Assembly (NCBI RefSeq): GCF_001895005.1
Contig: NZ_BCXH01000019.1
Span: 1-64,000, forward strand
From: Rhodococcus yunnanensis NBRC 103083
Lineage (GTDB): Bacteria; Actinomycetota; Actinomycetes; Mycobacteriales; Mycobacteriaceae
DNA length: 64,000 nucleotides
Reading direction: 5' to 3'
This document shows positions 1 to 10,245 of the stretch, piece by piece (within the stretch, counting starts at the first letter, position 1; each line of letters starts with the position of its first letter). The position numbers and the translations under genes are program-made. The notes beneath the pieces are model-generated. The model was not told the DNA's origin, did not search any database, and worked only from the letters and a program-made list of their open reading frames with translations.

Positions 1-1
1 C

Positions 2-3000
2 TCGTCCGATTTCGATGGTGCGGCGGTGCGTACCGCGCTGGGGTCGAAGTTGGCCGAGTACATGGTGCCGGCTGTGTTCGTCGAGTTGGAGGCGTTTCCG
101 CTGGGATCGAGTGGCAAGCTCGATCGTAAGGCGTTGCCTGCTCCGGTTGTGGTGGTCAAGGAGTTTCGGGCGCCCACTACGCCGGTGGAGGAGATCGTCG
201 CTGATACTTTTGCTGGTGTTCTCGGTCTCGACCGGGTCGGTCTGGATGACGATTTCTTCGAACTCGGTGGCAACTCGCTGATCGCGACGCAGTTGGTGTC
301 TCGGTTGAGCGTTGCACTCGACACGCGGCTTGCGGTCCGGATTTTGTTCGATGCGCCCAGGGTCGGTGCGTTGGCCGAGTTGGTCGAGTCGCAGGTGGGT
401 GCGGGTGCGCGCGTCGAACTGGTGGCGCAGGAGCGCCCGGAGATTGTTCCGTTGTCGTTGGCGCAGCAGCGGATGTGGTTCTTGAACCGGTTCGATACGG
501 CGTCCGCGGCGTACAACGTGCCGGTGGCGATCCGGTTGTCCGGTGAGCTGGACGTGTCCGCGGTCCGGGCTGCAGTGGCGGATGTGATTGCGCGCCACGA
601 ATCTCTTCGCACGATGTATCCGGAGACCGACGACGGCGTCGCGATGCAGGTGATTCTCCATGCTGGACAAGCTGTTCCGAACCTGACTCCAGTGCCGGTC
701 GCGGAAGCCGACGTCCTCCGCGAGGTGGGCAAACTCATCTCGACCGGGTTCGACGTCACCGAAGAGATACCGCTGCGAGCCGAACTTCTGCAGATCGCTG
801 AGCGCGAATACGTGCTCGTGCTGGTCGCGCATCATATCTCGGCCGATGGATGGTCGATGGGTCCGTTGACTCGCGATGTGATGGTGGCCTATGCGGCGCG
901 CTCTGCCGGTGAGGCTCCCGGCTGGGCGCCGCTGCCGGTGCAGTACGCCGACTACGCGCTGTGGCAGCGTGAGGTCCTCGGCAGCGAGGATGATCCGGAG
1001 TCGATTGCCTCGCAACAGATTACATATTGGAAGGCCGCGCTCGCCGGGCTGCCAGACGAACTCGACCTACCTACCGACCGCAGACGTCCGGCGCAGCCGA
1101 CCGCGGTCGGTGGCACAGTTCACTTCGAGGTCGATTCGACGCTTCACTCGCAGTTGACGGCACTGGCACGAGATACCGGCACGACGATGTTCATGGTGAT
1201 CCAGTCTGCACTGGCTGTGCTGCTCGGCCGCATGTCCGGGACGGACGACATCGCCATCGGCGCACCCATTGCGGGTCGCGGTACACCGGAGATCGAACAG
1301 CTGATCGGCATGTTCGTCAACACGCTGGTTCTGCGCACCCAGCTCGACGAGGTGATGACCGTGGGCGATCTGCTGGCCCAGACTCGCGAACGTGATCTCC
1401 AGGCGTTCGCGCACGCCGATGTGCCGTTCGAGCGTGTTGTCGAGGCCGTCGACGTCGAGCGATCACTGTCGCGGCACCCATTGTTCCAAGTCGCGTTGAC
1501 TTTCGGCAATCTCCCGAGTTCGAGTTTCGAGCTCGCCGACATCGTCATCACGCCGGTGGAGTTCGGCGATCTACAAGAAAAATTCGATCTGTCGTTGTCG
1601 ATGATCGAGAATCTGGACTCGACCGGCCGACCGAGCGGAATGCTCGCGAGTCTGTCCTACGCTCGTGACTTGTTCGACGAAAGTTCCGTCGATCGACTCG
1701 GTTCGAGATTGCTGCTGGTACTCGATGGGATGACTACGGGCGCCGGCACCGAGCTGCGAAAGGTCTCGATCGTCGGCGACGACGAACTCGCAACACTGAC
1801 AACGCATTCGGCTCCGACAGCCGTTCACGCTGCAACGCTACCCGAGCTGCTCGACAGGGCCTGGCGGACAAATCCCGACGCGGCGGCCCTCATCCACGAC
1901 GGCGTGTCGGTGAACTATCGTGCCCTGGACGAGAACTCCAACAGGCTCGCCCGCGTGTTGATCGCCGAGGGCATCGGTCCCGAGATGTCGGTCGCGATCG
2001 CATTGCCACGTTCCGTGGAATCGATCACCAGCATATGGGCGGTGGCGAAGACAGGCGCAGCCTTCGTGCCGATCGACCCCAGTTATCCGGAAGACCGAAT
2101 CAGGTACATGCTCTCCGATTCCGGTGTCCGAACTGGAATAACGTCGGCAGAGTTCGCGGACGTTCTGCCCGCGGACATCGAGTGGCACGTAGCAGGCGAC
2201 CGAGTGCTGCAGGAACGATGCGACCTCGAATCAGCCGAGCCGATCCTGCAGCGGGACAGGGTGTCTGCTGTATCGGTGGAGAACGCTGCCTACATCATCT
2301 ATACATCGGGATCGACGGGACTCCCGAAGGGCGTGACCGTCACTCATTCCGGGATCGCGACATTGGCGCATGTCCAGCGTGAGAAGTTCGGATTGACGCC
2401 GGAGTCGAGAACGCTGCACGTGTCTTCGCCGAGCTTCGATGCCTCGGTGTTCGAGCTGCTGATGGCGGTGTCGGCGTCGTCGACCATGGTGATCGCACCG
2501 CCGACGACATTCGGCGGTGACGCGCTCGCGGAGTTGCTCGGTGCCGAGCGTGTCACGCACGCGGTGATCACCCCTGCGGCATTGGCCTCGGTGGACGCAT
2601 CTGACCTGCATTCGTTGCAGACGGTGCTGTCCGCAGGCGAGGCATGCGGGCCGGAACTCGTGGCCCGCTGGGCCACCGAGGACCGCCGTTTCCTCAACGG
2701 GTACGGCCCGACCGAGTCGACCGTCATGGCCACCTGCAGTGATGCGCTCGATGCCGACGGACCAGTGACCATCGGACGACCGATCGAGGGCACCGATACT
2801 TTCGTGCTCGATTCCCTGTTGCGTCCGGTTCCGATCGGGTCGATCGGCGAACTGTATCTGGGCGGTACAGCATTGGCTCGGGGATACCACCATCGGTGTG
2901 CGTTGACGTCCTCGAGATTCGTAGCCGATCCGTTCGGTGACGGATCGCGCCTGTATCGAACCGGTGACCTGGTGCGCTGGAACTCGCAGATGGAGCTCGA

Positions 3001-6000
3001 GTACGTCGGGCGCTCGGACTTCCAAGTGAAGGTACGTGGATTCAGAATCGAACTCGGTGAGATCGATGCGACTCTGTCGGCACACGAATCGATCGATTTT
3101 GCTCTCACCGTCGGGCATCGCACGGCGGCGGGATCCACGGTGTTGGTCTCGTACGTACACGGAGCGGCAGGCGTCCAAGTCGACACGGATGCGCTTCTTG
3201 CGCATGCGGCGTCGAGCTTGCCCAAGCACATGGTTCCGTCGCTGGTGATGATCCTGGACCAAGTTCCGTTGACTCAGGCCGGCAAGTTGGATCGTCGCGC
3301 ACTACCGGAGCCGGTGTTCGAGATGCACGCCTACCGGCCACCGACGACAGTGGTGGAAACTGCACTTGCGGAGATCTTCGGCGATCTCCTTGGCCGTGAG
3401 CGAGTAGGAGTCGACGACTCGTTCTTCGCTGTCGGTGGTGACAGCATCGTGTCCATCCAGCTCGTCGCGCGGGCGCACGCACGAGGTATCGACTTCACCC
3501 CCCGTGACGTGTTCGAGCGCAAGACCGTGTCAGGTCTTGCCGAGGTCGCCGTTGTTTCGGGATCGATCGGACCGGAAGATGCTGTCGGAGTGCTGGATTC
3601 CACCGGTCCGATGCCGCTGACTCCAGTGGCTCGATCGCTGGTGAGAATGCCGACGGGCCGTGATCGGGTGGCCCGTTACGCGGTGCTGCACGTGCAGGCA
3701 CCGATCAGTCTGCCGCAACTCGACGCCCACATCCGCAACCTTGTGCTCGAACACCCGTTTCTGCGAACCAAGCTGTACGAGGCCGGCGACGGTACCTGGC
3801 AGCTGCAGTGCCTCGGTCTCGATGGAATCGAGACGCGCAGCGTAGTGACCCACATAGAGGTCGACGAGCAGGTGACCGCTGACGAGATGGACGCCATCGA
3901 AGTCGATGTGGCCGAGGACGCGGTGTCGCGGCTTCGTCTCCACGACGGCTCGACGATCCAGTTCGTCTGGTTGTGCCGAGGCGTGACCGGGTCAGCACGA
4001 CTCGTGGTCGTAGCGCATCGACTGGTGGCAGACCATGCGTCGATGGAGCTGATCGTCTCGGCGCTCGCACGACTGACGGCGGCGGGGGTCGCCGCACCTC
4101 GTCCGGCCGTTGCCGCGACCCGCGAAGCGGCCTCGGTGCGGCAGTGGTCTCTGCTTCGGCAGACAGGCGGCGCGGAAGAGACGCGCGATGCAGAGTCGGT
4201 ATCGTCCCGGTACGGCGTCGACCTCGCCTCGGGAACTACTACGTCGACGGCGCTGTCGCACCAGTCGGTTGCGCGTGCGGTGACGACGACGCTTCCCGCT
4301 CTGTATCACGCAACCACAGACGAAATACTGGCTGTGGCTTTGGCTTCGGCACTCGCTGTATGGGGGACGAGCGATACCGAGAAGGCCTCGACCGTCATGC
4401 TGCTGGAGCAGAATGCCCGGCAGGGTGCGTCGGTGGGACTCGACCTCGGAAACACCGTCGGCGGCCTGCTCGAATACTCCCTCGTCGAAGTGAGCGCGGA
4501 CTCGTCGGCGCTCGATGCGATGGCGAGAGGTGAGAGCACCCGTGACGGTGCCGCACTGTCCGAGTCGATCAAGCTGCTCAAGGAGCAGACTCGACTGCGC
4601 TCCGTTCCGAGCGATACGGTCCGCGGATCGGCTCTCTGTGAACGGAGTGGCTGTCCGACAGCTGTTCTGCGCAGCGTCGAGTTCGATTCGAGCGCTGCCG
4701 ATGGCACCCTCGTCGGTGCACAACTGACACACAGGCAGGTGCGAGTCGGGCAGAAGCTCGGGATCGACAGCTGCCCCGTGTGTGGCGGGTCGCAGGCGCT
4801 GGTGATCGAGCCGGAAATCGTCGACGGCATTCTGCTGACGACGGTCACGTTCGACGACACCGTGACCACGACAGACGAGGCTGACAGATTCCTCTCTCTG
4901 TGGTCGAAGTTGCTCGACGCGTTGGCGTGGCACGCAGAGCAACCAGGGTCGGGTGGACTGACTCCGTCCGATCTGAGTCTGGTCGAGGTGTCCCAACACG
5001 AAATCGACCTGTTCGAACGCGACTTCCCAGGTGTGGTCGACGTCTGGCCGCTGACTCCACTGCAGAGTGGATTGCTGTTCCATGCTCAGGCTGCGGAGTC
5101 GTCGATCGACGTCTACATCACCCAGTCCGTGGTGGAACTGGGAAGCGACATCGATGTGGAGCGGTTGCACCGAGCCGCGCAAGGCCTACTCGATCGACAC
5201 GCGAACTTGCGAGTTGCGTTCACCAGCAACGAATCCGGCGCAACGTTCCAGGTGGTCCCGGGGTACGTGGTGGTTCCGTGGCTCGAGGTCGACTTGACCG
5301 GCGCCTCGGAGAACGACGTCGCCGCCGCGTTCGACCGCGTCACGTCGGCCGACCTCGCGAAGCACTTCGAGATGAATCGACCGCCGCTGGTTCGGTTCAC
5401 TCTCACCCGAAGGGCATCAGGGCGAATGGATCTCATCGTCACCAGCCATCACGTCGTGTTCGACGGCTGGTCGACGCCGATTCTCATGCGAGATCTGCTC
5501 GATTTGTACGTTGCCGACGGAGACCAGTCGAAGATGACACCGGTCAGGCCGTACCGGGACTACCTCGAATGGCTTGGTGCCCGTGACGAGACATCGGCTG
5601 CTGCTGCATGGTCCGCCGCTCTACAGGGGATCGTCGAGCCGACCATAGTGGCGCCCTTCGACCCGTCGCACGAGATATCGAAGGGTGTCGGGGCCGCCGA
5701 GTTCGTGTTGGAGGTGGAAGAGACAGCACAGCTGGCCGCACTGGCAGCCGAATTGGGTGTCACCGTCAACACGGTCCTGCAAGCGGCGTGGGGTGTGCTG
5801 CTCGGACGATTGACCGACTCCGAGGACGTGCTGTTCGGCGCGACGGTATCGGGTCGACCGCCGACATTGGCAGGCGTCGAATCCATGGTGGGGCTGTTCC
5901 TCAACGCCATTCCCGTTCGCGTGCGGACCATGGCAGGCGATACTGTCGCAGATCTGTTGCGCAGGTTGCAGCGCGAGCAGGCGGACTTGTTCGATCACCA

Positions 6001-8974
6001 CTACCTGGGCCTGAGCGACATCCAGGAGAGCCTGGGCTTGCGGGCGCTGTTCGATTCGCTGGTGGTGTTCGAGTCGGCGCCGTTCGACGGCGAGGCACTC
6101 TCCCGAGCGAACACCGGTGCCGGGGCCATGGCGTCGAGCTTCGATTCCACGAGCGCCACTCACTATCCGTTGACGATCGTGGCCGTGCTCGACGACCGGT
6201 TGCATATTTCACTGAAGTATTTGCGCGACGTTTTCGACAGCTCGGTCGTCGAATCGTTGGGGGCAAGACTGAGACGACTGCTCGTCGATGTGGTCTCCGC
6301 ACCGTCGGCTTCCGTTGCAGATCTCGATGTCCTTCTCGAGGAGGAGCGCGCACACCTCGATCGGTGGAACGCTACGAGTCAGCCCGACTTCGATGAGTCT
6401 GCAACGTTGGTGTCGATGTTCGAAGCCGGTGTGAGCGCCCATCCCGATGCGACCGCAGTGATGTTCGGCGACGAGAATCTGTCCTACCGGGTACTCGACG
6501 CGAGGATCAACAGGCTCGCGCGGTGGTTGATCGAGTTCGGCGTCGGTCCCGATGCCACGGTCGGAGTGGCCATGGCACGATCGATCGATCTCGTGGTCAC
6601 GATCTACGCGGTATTGAAATCGGGTGGTGCCTACGTCCCGATCGATCCGGAACAGCCGGCCGAACGCAACGCGTACGTCATCGCGAATTCTCGACCGTCG
6701 GTGGTGCTCACGACGACATCCGACGGGTTCACCTCGGACGCCTCCGTCGGCGTGATCGACGTCGACCGCGTCGACCTGTCCACGTTCGAGGACACACCGA
6801 TCGGCGACAGCGACCGTAGGGGACCGCTCCGATCGACCAATGCCGCGTACGTCATCTACACCTCGGGGTCCACCGGTCGCCCGAAGGGGGTGGTGACCAC
6901 ACATCGGCAGATGGTCAGTCAGCTGAGTTGGGCGCAGAGAAGGTTCCCGCACGGGCCGGACGATGTGGTCCTGCACAAGACCCCCATCACCTTCGACATT
7001 TCGACGTGGGAACTGTTCTGGCCGCTGCAGACCGGGGCCGGCATTGTCATCGCAGTCCCGGCCGGGCATCGAGACCCTCAATACATTTCTCGGACGATCG
7101 CTCGGTACGGGGTCACCACGGTGCATTTCGTGCCGTCGATGCTCGGCGCATTCATGGACATCGCGGACCGTGCGGACCTCGTGTCGCTCCGTCGAGTGTT
7201 CGCCGCGGGTGAGGCTCTTGCCGTCCGGCAGGTCGAGCAGACCGCACGGATGACCGGTGCGTCCGTGCACAACTGGTACGGCCCGGCGGAAGCGACCGTG
7301 GTCACCTCCTTCGATATCGGTCGGGGTGCACTCGTCGGTGCGGATGACGAGCGTGCGCGTGCCGCTCACGTTCCTATCGGAGCGCCCGTCGCGAACACCG
7401 AAGTGTTCGTTCTCGATCGCCGCCTGCGTCGTGTGCCCATCGGTGAGGAAGGTGAGCTGTACGTCGCGGGACTGCAGTTGGCGCGAGGTTATGCGCTCGC
7501 CCCTGGATTGACCGCCGAGCGTTTCGTGGCGAACCCGTTCACGCCGGGTACGCGTCTGTATCGCACAGGCGACCTCGCCAGATGGACCTCCGCAGGACAG
7601 TTGGAGTATGCGGGCCGGTCGGACTTTCAGGTCAAACTGCGTGGACAGCGCATCGAACTCGGTGAGATCGAGGCGTCCTTGTCTGCACTCGACGGCATCT
7701 TCACTGCGGTGGTCGTCCTCGAAGACGGGACGGTCCCGCCTGGTCCGTTCCTCGCGGCGTACGTCGTTGCCGAACAAGGACATTCGCTCGACACGCGCGC
7801 GCTCTCGCACATGCTCGCCGGTGATCTGCCGTCGTACATGGTGCCGTCGGTGTTCGTCGAACTGGATGCAATCCCATTGAACGTCAATGGAAAGGTGGAC
7901 CGACGCGCGCTGCCACGGGCGGAGTTCGTGGCGGCGGAGTACCGCGCTCCCGAGTCGTCGCTTCAGGCTGTGGTAGCAGCGGTGTTCGGGGAAGTCCTCG
8001 AGGTGGCCCGGGTCGGAATCGACGACGACTTCTTCGACCTCGGTGGAAATTCGCTGAGCGCAACTCGGGCGGCGGCGCGCCTGCGCACGGAAACGGGCGC
8101 CGACGTGCGAGTTCAGTGGTTCTTCGGCGACTCGACGGTGGACGGACTGGCGAACAAGATCATCGAGTCTCTGGATGCTGCAGTGGATTTCGATACCAAT
8201 GTCGACGCCGCACTCGCCGTCGTTCTGCCCATTCGGGCGGCAGGCGATCTGGCCCCGCTGTTCTGCATCCACCCAATGTACGGTCTGGCCTGGTGCTATG
8301 CAGGTTTCGGGCAATACCTCGGCGGTAATCGACCGATCTACGGAATTCAGTCGCCCGCGTTGTCCGAGGACGCGGAACTGCCATCCTCGCTCGAGGAGAT
8401 GGCGTCGCGGTACGTGCGCGAAATTCGGAAGATTCAGCCGAACGGTCCGTACCGGTTGGTGGGATGGTCACTCGGAGGAGTGATCGCTCATGCGATGGCT
8501 GTCGAACTGGAGCGGACGGGTCAGGCCGTGGAAGTCCTGGCGATGTTGGACAGTCATCTCAATCTCGACGTGGCGGATTTCAGAATCGCGCTGCGAGAGG
8601 CGTTGGCAGAGGTCGGAATCGACGTCAGTGGGGTCGAGAACATCGAACATCTCTCGGAAGACGACACCGACCTGCTGATGCGGGCGATACCGTCGGACCT
8701 CGCGGTGATCGACCGTGATCGACTGAAGCGAATCTTCGCGGGCGCAGTTCGATCTGCCGAATTGATCAGTGAGTATCGCCCGCAGGAGTTCGGCGGTGAC
8801 CTGCTGTACTTCAGCGCGATCGATCATTTGCCGTCGCAGGACGGCGCGGCGCAGAGTTGGGCTCCGTATGTGGGTGGCGACATCGTCGAACGGCCCGTTA
8901 CGGGTTCGCATTCGCAGATGACCGGACCGCAGGCGCTCGCCGAGATCGGCCCGGAATTGGATTCCTTTCTGTAA
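2..8974 (+). CDS. Non-ribosomal peptide synthetase, 3' part (5' end outside window)
   Basis: The reading frame is open from base 2, so the gene starts upstream. Domains in order: end of an adenylation domain (to ~150); carrier protein with GGNSL (Ser codon 275); condensation domain with intact HHISADG (830-850); adenylation domain (~1890-3300, YTSGSTGLPKG); carrier protein with GGDSI (Ser 3443); epimerization-type domain (~3605-5000) whose HHxxxDG motif reads HRLVADH (4016-4036); condensation domain with HHVVFDG (5447-5467) and a PLTPLQSGLLFH start like those accepting D-residues; adenylation domain (~6430-7900); carrier protein (Ser 8051); thioesterase with GWSLGG (Ser 8468) and a C-terminal GSHSQM histidine. 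The thioesterase makes this the terminal subunit. By alignment to GrsA and EntF from memory I read pocket residues D-A-F-V-L-A-G-V-M and D-I-W-H-F-A-W-V-V. The second begins like serine codes (DVWH), but neither gives a safe substrate. Product unknown. Confidence 0.95.
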   Translation, partial: SSDFDGAAVRTALGSKLAEYMVPAVFVELEAFPLGSSGKLDRKALPAPVVVVKEFRAPTTPVEEIVADTFAGVLGLDRVGLDDDFFELGGNSLIATQLVSRLSVALDTRLAVRILFDAPRVGALAELVESQVGAGARVELVAQERPEIVPLSLAQQRMWFLNRFDTASAAYNVPVAIRLSGELDVSAVRAAVADVIARHESLRTMYPETDDGVAMQVILHAGQAVPNLTPVPVAEADVLREVGKLISTGFDVTEEIPLRAELLQIAEREYVLVLVAHHISADGWSMGPLTRDVMVAYAARSAGEAPGWAPLPVQYADYALWQREVLGSEDDPESIASQQITYWKAALAGLPDELDLPTDRRRPAQPTAVGGTVHFEVDSTLHSQLTALARDTGTTMFMVIQSALAVLLGRMSGTDDIAIGAPIAGRGTPEIEQLIGMFVNTLVLRTQLDEVMTVGDLLAQTRERDLQAFAHADVPFERVVEAVDVERSLSRHPLFQVALTFGNLPSSSFELADIVITPVEFGDLQEKFDLSLSMIENLDSTGRPSGMLASLSYARDLFDESSVDRLGSRLLLVLDGMTTGAGTELRKVSIVGDDELATLTTHSAPTAVHAATLPELLDRAWRTNPDAAALIHDGVSVNYRALDENSNRLARVLIAEGIGPEMSVAIALPRSVESITSIWAVAKTGAAFVPIDPSYPEDRIRYMLSDSGVRTGITSAEFADVLPADIEWHVAGDRVLQERCDLESAEPILQRDRVSAVSVENAAYIIYTSGSTGLPKGVTVTHSGIATLAHVQREKFGLTPESRTLHVSSPSFDASVFELLMAVSASSTMVIAPPTTFGGDALAELLGAERVTHAVITPAALASVDASDLHSLQTVLSAGEACGPELVARWATEDRRFLNGYGPTESTVMATCSDALDADGPVTIGRPIEGTDTFVLDSLLRPVPIGSIGELYLGGTALARGYHHRCALTSSRFVADPFGDGSRLYRTGDLVRWNSQMELEYVGRSDFQVKVRGFRIELGEIDATLSAHESIDFALTVGHRTAAGSTVLVSYVHGAAGVQVDTDALLAHAASSLPKHMVPSLVMILDQVPLTQAGKLDRRALPEPVFEMHAYRPPTTVVETALAEIFGDLLGRERVGVDDSFFAVGGDSIVSIQLVARAHARGIDFTPRDVFERKTVSGLAEVAVVSGSIGPEDAVGVLDSTGPMPLTPVARSLVRMPTGRDRVARYAVLHVQAPISLPQLDAHIRNLVLEHPFLRTKLYEAGDGTWQLQCLGLDGIETRSVVTHIEVDEQVTADEMDAIEVDVAEDAVSRLRLHDGSTIQFVWLCRGVTGSARLVVVAHRLVADHASMELIVSALARLTAAGVAAPRPAVAATREAASVRQWSLLRQTGGAEETRDAESVSSRYGVDLASGTTTSTALSHQSVARAVTTTLPALYHATTDEILAVALASALAVWGTSDTEKASTVMLLEQNARQGASVGLDLGNTVGGLLEYSLVEVSADSSALDAMARGESTRDGAALSESIKLLKEQTRLRSVPSDTVRGSALCERSGCPTAVLRSVEFDSSAADGTLVGAQLTHRQVRVGQKLGIDSCPVCGGSQALVIEPEIVDGILLTTVTFDDTVTTTDEADRFLSLWSKLLDALAWHAEQPGSGGLTPSDLSLVEVSQHEIDLFERDFPGVVDVWPLTPLQSGLLFHAQAAESSIDVYITQSVVELGSDIDVERLHRAAQGLLDRHANLRVAFTSNESGATFQVVPGYVVVPWLEVDLTGASENDVAAAFDRVTSADLAKHFEMNRPPLVRFTLTRRASGRMDLIVTSHHVVFDGWSTPILMRDLLDLYVADGDQSKMTPVRPYRDYLEWLGARDETSAAAAWSAALQGIVEPTIVAPFDPSHEISKGVGAAEFVLEVEETAQLAALAAELGVTVNTVLQAAWGVLLGRLTDSEDVLFGATVSGRPPTLAGVESMVGLFLNAIPVRVRTMAGDTVADLLRRLQREQADLFDHHYLGLSDIQESLGLRALFDSLVVFESAPFDGEALSRANTGAGAMASSFDSTSATHYPLTIVAVLDDRLHISLKYLRDVFDSSVVESLGARLRRLLVDVVSAPSASVADLDVLLEEERAHLDRWNATSQPDFDESATLVSMFEAGVSAHPDATAVMFGDENLSYRVLDARINRLARWLIEFGVGPDATVGVAMARSIDLVVTIYAVLKSGGAYVPIDPEQPAERNAYVIANSRPSVVLTTTSDGFTSDASVGVIDVDRVDLSTFEDTPIGDSDRRGPLRSTNAAYVIYTSGSTGRPKGVVTTHRQMVSQLSWAQRRFPHGPDDVVLHKTPITFDISTWELFWPLQTGAGIVIAVPAGHRDPQYISRTIARYGVTTVHFVPSMLGAFMDIADRADLVSLRRVFAAGEALAVRQVEQTARMTGASVHNWYGPAEATVVTSFDIGRGALVGADDERARAAHVPIGAPVANTEVFVLDRRLRRVPIGEEGELYVAGLQLARGYALAPGLTAERFVANPFTPGTRLYRTGDLARWTSAGQLEYAGRSDFQVKLRGQRIELGEIEASLSALDGIFTAVVVLEDGTVPPGPFLAAYVVAEQGHSLDTRALSHMLAGDLPSYMVPSVFVELDAIPLNVNGKVDRRALPRAEFVAAEYRAPESSLQAVVAAVFGEVLEVARVGIDDDFFDLGGNSLSATRAAARLRTETGADVRVQWFFGDSTVDGLANKIIESLDAAVDFDTNVDAALAVVLPIRAAGDLAPLFCIHPMYGLAWCYAGFGQYLGGNRPIYGIQSPALSEDAELPSSLEEMASRYVREIRKIQPNGPYRLVGWSLGGVIAHAMAVELERTGQAVEVLAMLDSHLNLDVADFRIALREALAEVGIDVSGVENIEHLSEDDTDLLMRAIPSDLAVIDRDRLKRIFAGAVRSAELISEYRPQEFGGDLLYFSAIDHLPSQDGAAQSWAPYVGGDIVERPVTGSHSQMTGPQALAEIGPELDSFL

Positions 8975-9083
8975 CGGATTCCAGTACCTGCCCGACAGAC
9001 TGCTCGGTAAGTAGCCGGTATCGAATGCCGCGTTCACTATGGCTAGTGTGGGTGAACACCAGAAACGAAGGCGAGATCGATTG

Positions 9084-10145
9084 ATGAACCAGAAGAGGCC
9101 GAGATCGACCAGGGGGCGAGTCGCGTTGTTGGCGGTAGCCGCCGCACTGGCGGTGAACGCGTTCGGGACCATGGCCACGGCATCGGCAGATCCGCTGACC
9201 GAGTCCGGCGACGTACTCGAAACGGCCACCTCTCCGGACGGTTCGCACATCACTCACACCAAGGTCATAGACGGTCAGCATTTGATCGTGTACGTCTACT
9301 CCGCGGCCATGGACAAGGAAATCCCGGTCGATGTATGGCGACCCGCGGACACCAGCGCTCCCCGCCCCACGCTGTATCTACTCAACGGCGCAGGTGGCGG
9401 CGAGGACAGCGCGACGTGGCGCTTCCGCACGGATGCCATCGACTTCTTCAAGGACAAGAATGTCAACGTCGTTTCTCCGGTCGGTGGTAAATGGAGTTAC
9501 TACACCGATTGGAAACAAGCAGATCCTGTTCTCGGAGTCAACAAGTGGAACACGTTCCTGACCAAGGAGCTGCCCCCGCTGATCGATGCAGGATTGGGTA
9601 CCAACGGCGTCAACTCCATCGCCGGCGTGTCCTCGTCGGGAACGTCGGTGCTGCAGCTGGCGATCAGTGCACCCGGGCTGTACAAGGGCGTCGCCGCATA
9701 CAGCGGTTGCGCGCAGACCAGTGACCCGATCGGTCAGCAGTTCGTGAAGCTGACCACCGAGACCTGGGGTGGTGGCAACACTCTGAACATGTGGGGACCT
9801 GCCAACGATCCGCTGTGGGTTGAGAACGACCCCTATGTGCACGCCGAGGCTCTTCGAGGCCTCGAGCTCTACATCTCGAACGGCAACGGATTGCCGGGAC
9901 AGTACGACACGTTGAACGGCCCGCAGATCGACGGCAAAGTCGGAACCCTCGCCAACCAGGTCGTCGTCGGTGGAGTGATCGAAGCTGCCACCAACTTCTG
10001 CACTCACAACATGGCGAACCGGTTGGGCGACCTCGGAATACCAGCGACGTTCAACTTCCGCGATTCCGGCAGCCACTCGTGGGGCTACTGGCAGGACGAC
10101 CTCGAGAACTCGTGGCCAGTGCTCGCTCGATCATTGGGCATCTGA
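9084..10145 (+). CDS. Secreted antigen 85-type esterase/mycolyltransferase-like protein
   Basis: This is an exported alpha/beta hydrolase of the antigen 85/corynebacterial Cmt family, which transfers mycolic acids between trehalose mycolates and cell-wall arabinogalactan. I start it at ATG 9084, preceded by GAAGGCGAG about 10 bases upstream; an in-frame ATG at 9039 would put 15 residues ahead of the signal peptide. The N-terminus has an Arg/Lys-rich segment, a hydrophobic core and an ATASA-like cleavage site. GVSSSGTS matches the nucleophile elbow (GxSxxG) and GSHSWGYW supplies the catalytic His near the C-terminus. Two cysteines (YSGCAQ, ATNFCTH) could form a disulfide. It lies 110 bases after the NRPS and ends at a strong terminator. 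Whether it serves the NRPS product or only the mycomembrane cannot be seen. Confidence 0.88.
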   Translation: MNQKRPRSTRGRVALLAVAAALAVNAFGTMATASADPLTESGDVLETATSPDGSHITHTKVIDGQHLIVYVYSAAMDKEIPVDVWRPADTSAPRPTLYLLNGAGGGEDSATWRFRTDAIDFFKDKNVNVVSPVGGKWSYYTDWKQADPVLGVNKWNTFLTKELPPLIDAGLGTNGVNSIAGVSSSGTSVLQLAISAPGLYKGVAAYSGCAQTSDPIGQQFVKLTTETWGGGNTLNMWGPANDPLWVENDPYVHAEALRGLELYISNGNGLPGQYDTLNGPQIDGKVGTLANQVVVGGVIEAATNFCTHNMANRLGDLGIPATFNFRDSGSHSWGYWQDDLENSWPVLARSLGI

Positions 10146-10161
10146 CAGCGCTGATCGTCGA

Positions 10162-10199
10162 AAAAGACCCCGTTCGAAGTGAATCGAACGGGGTCTTTT
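10162..10199. terminator. Bidirectional intrinsic terminator between convergent genes
   Basis: A perfect 16-base stem (10162-10177 with 10184-10199) with a six-base loop carries an A-run on the left arm and a T-run on the right. It can therefore stop transcription of the esterase on the plus strand and the lipase on the minus strand. It sits midway between their stop codons. Confidence 0.9.
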
Positions 10200-10245
10200 C
10201 ATGGGCCGAGTCGCCGCGGCGGGCGCGTCAGTCGAGCTCGACGCG

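Noticed and set aside
6209..8314. A 701-codon open frame antisense to the NRPS
   Set aside because: It is a high-GC shadow frame: the plus strand encodes clear adenylation, carrier and thioesterase domains there, and the antisense product has no recognisable domain.
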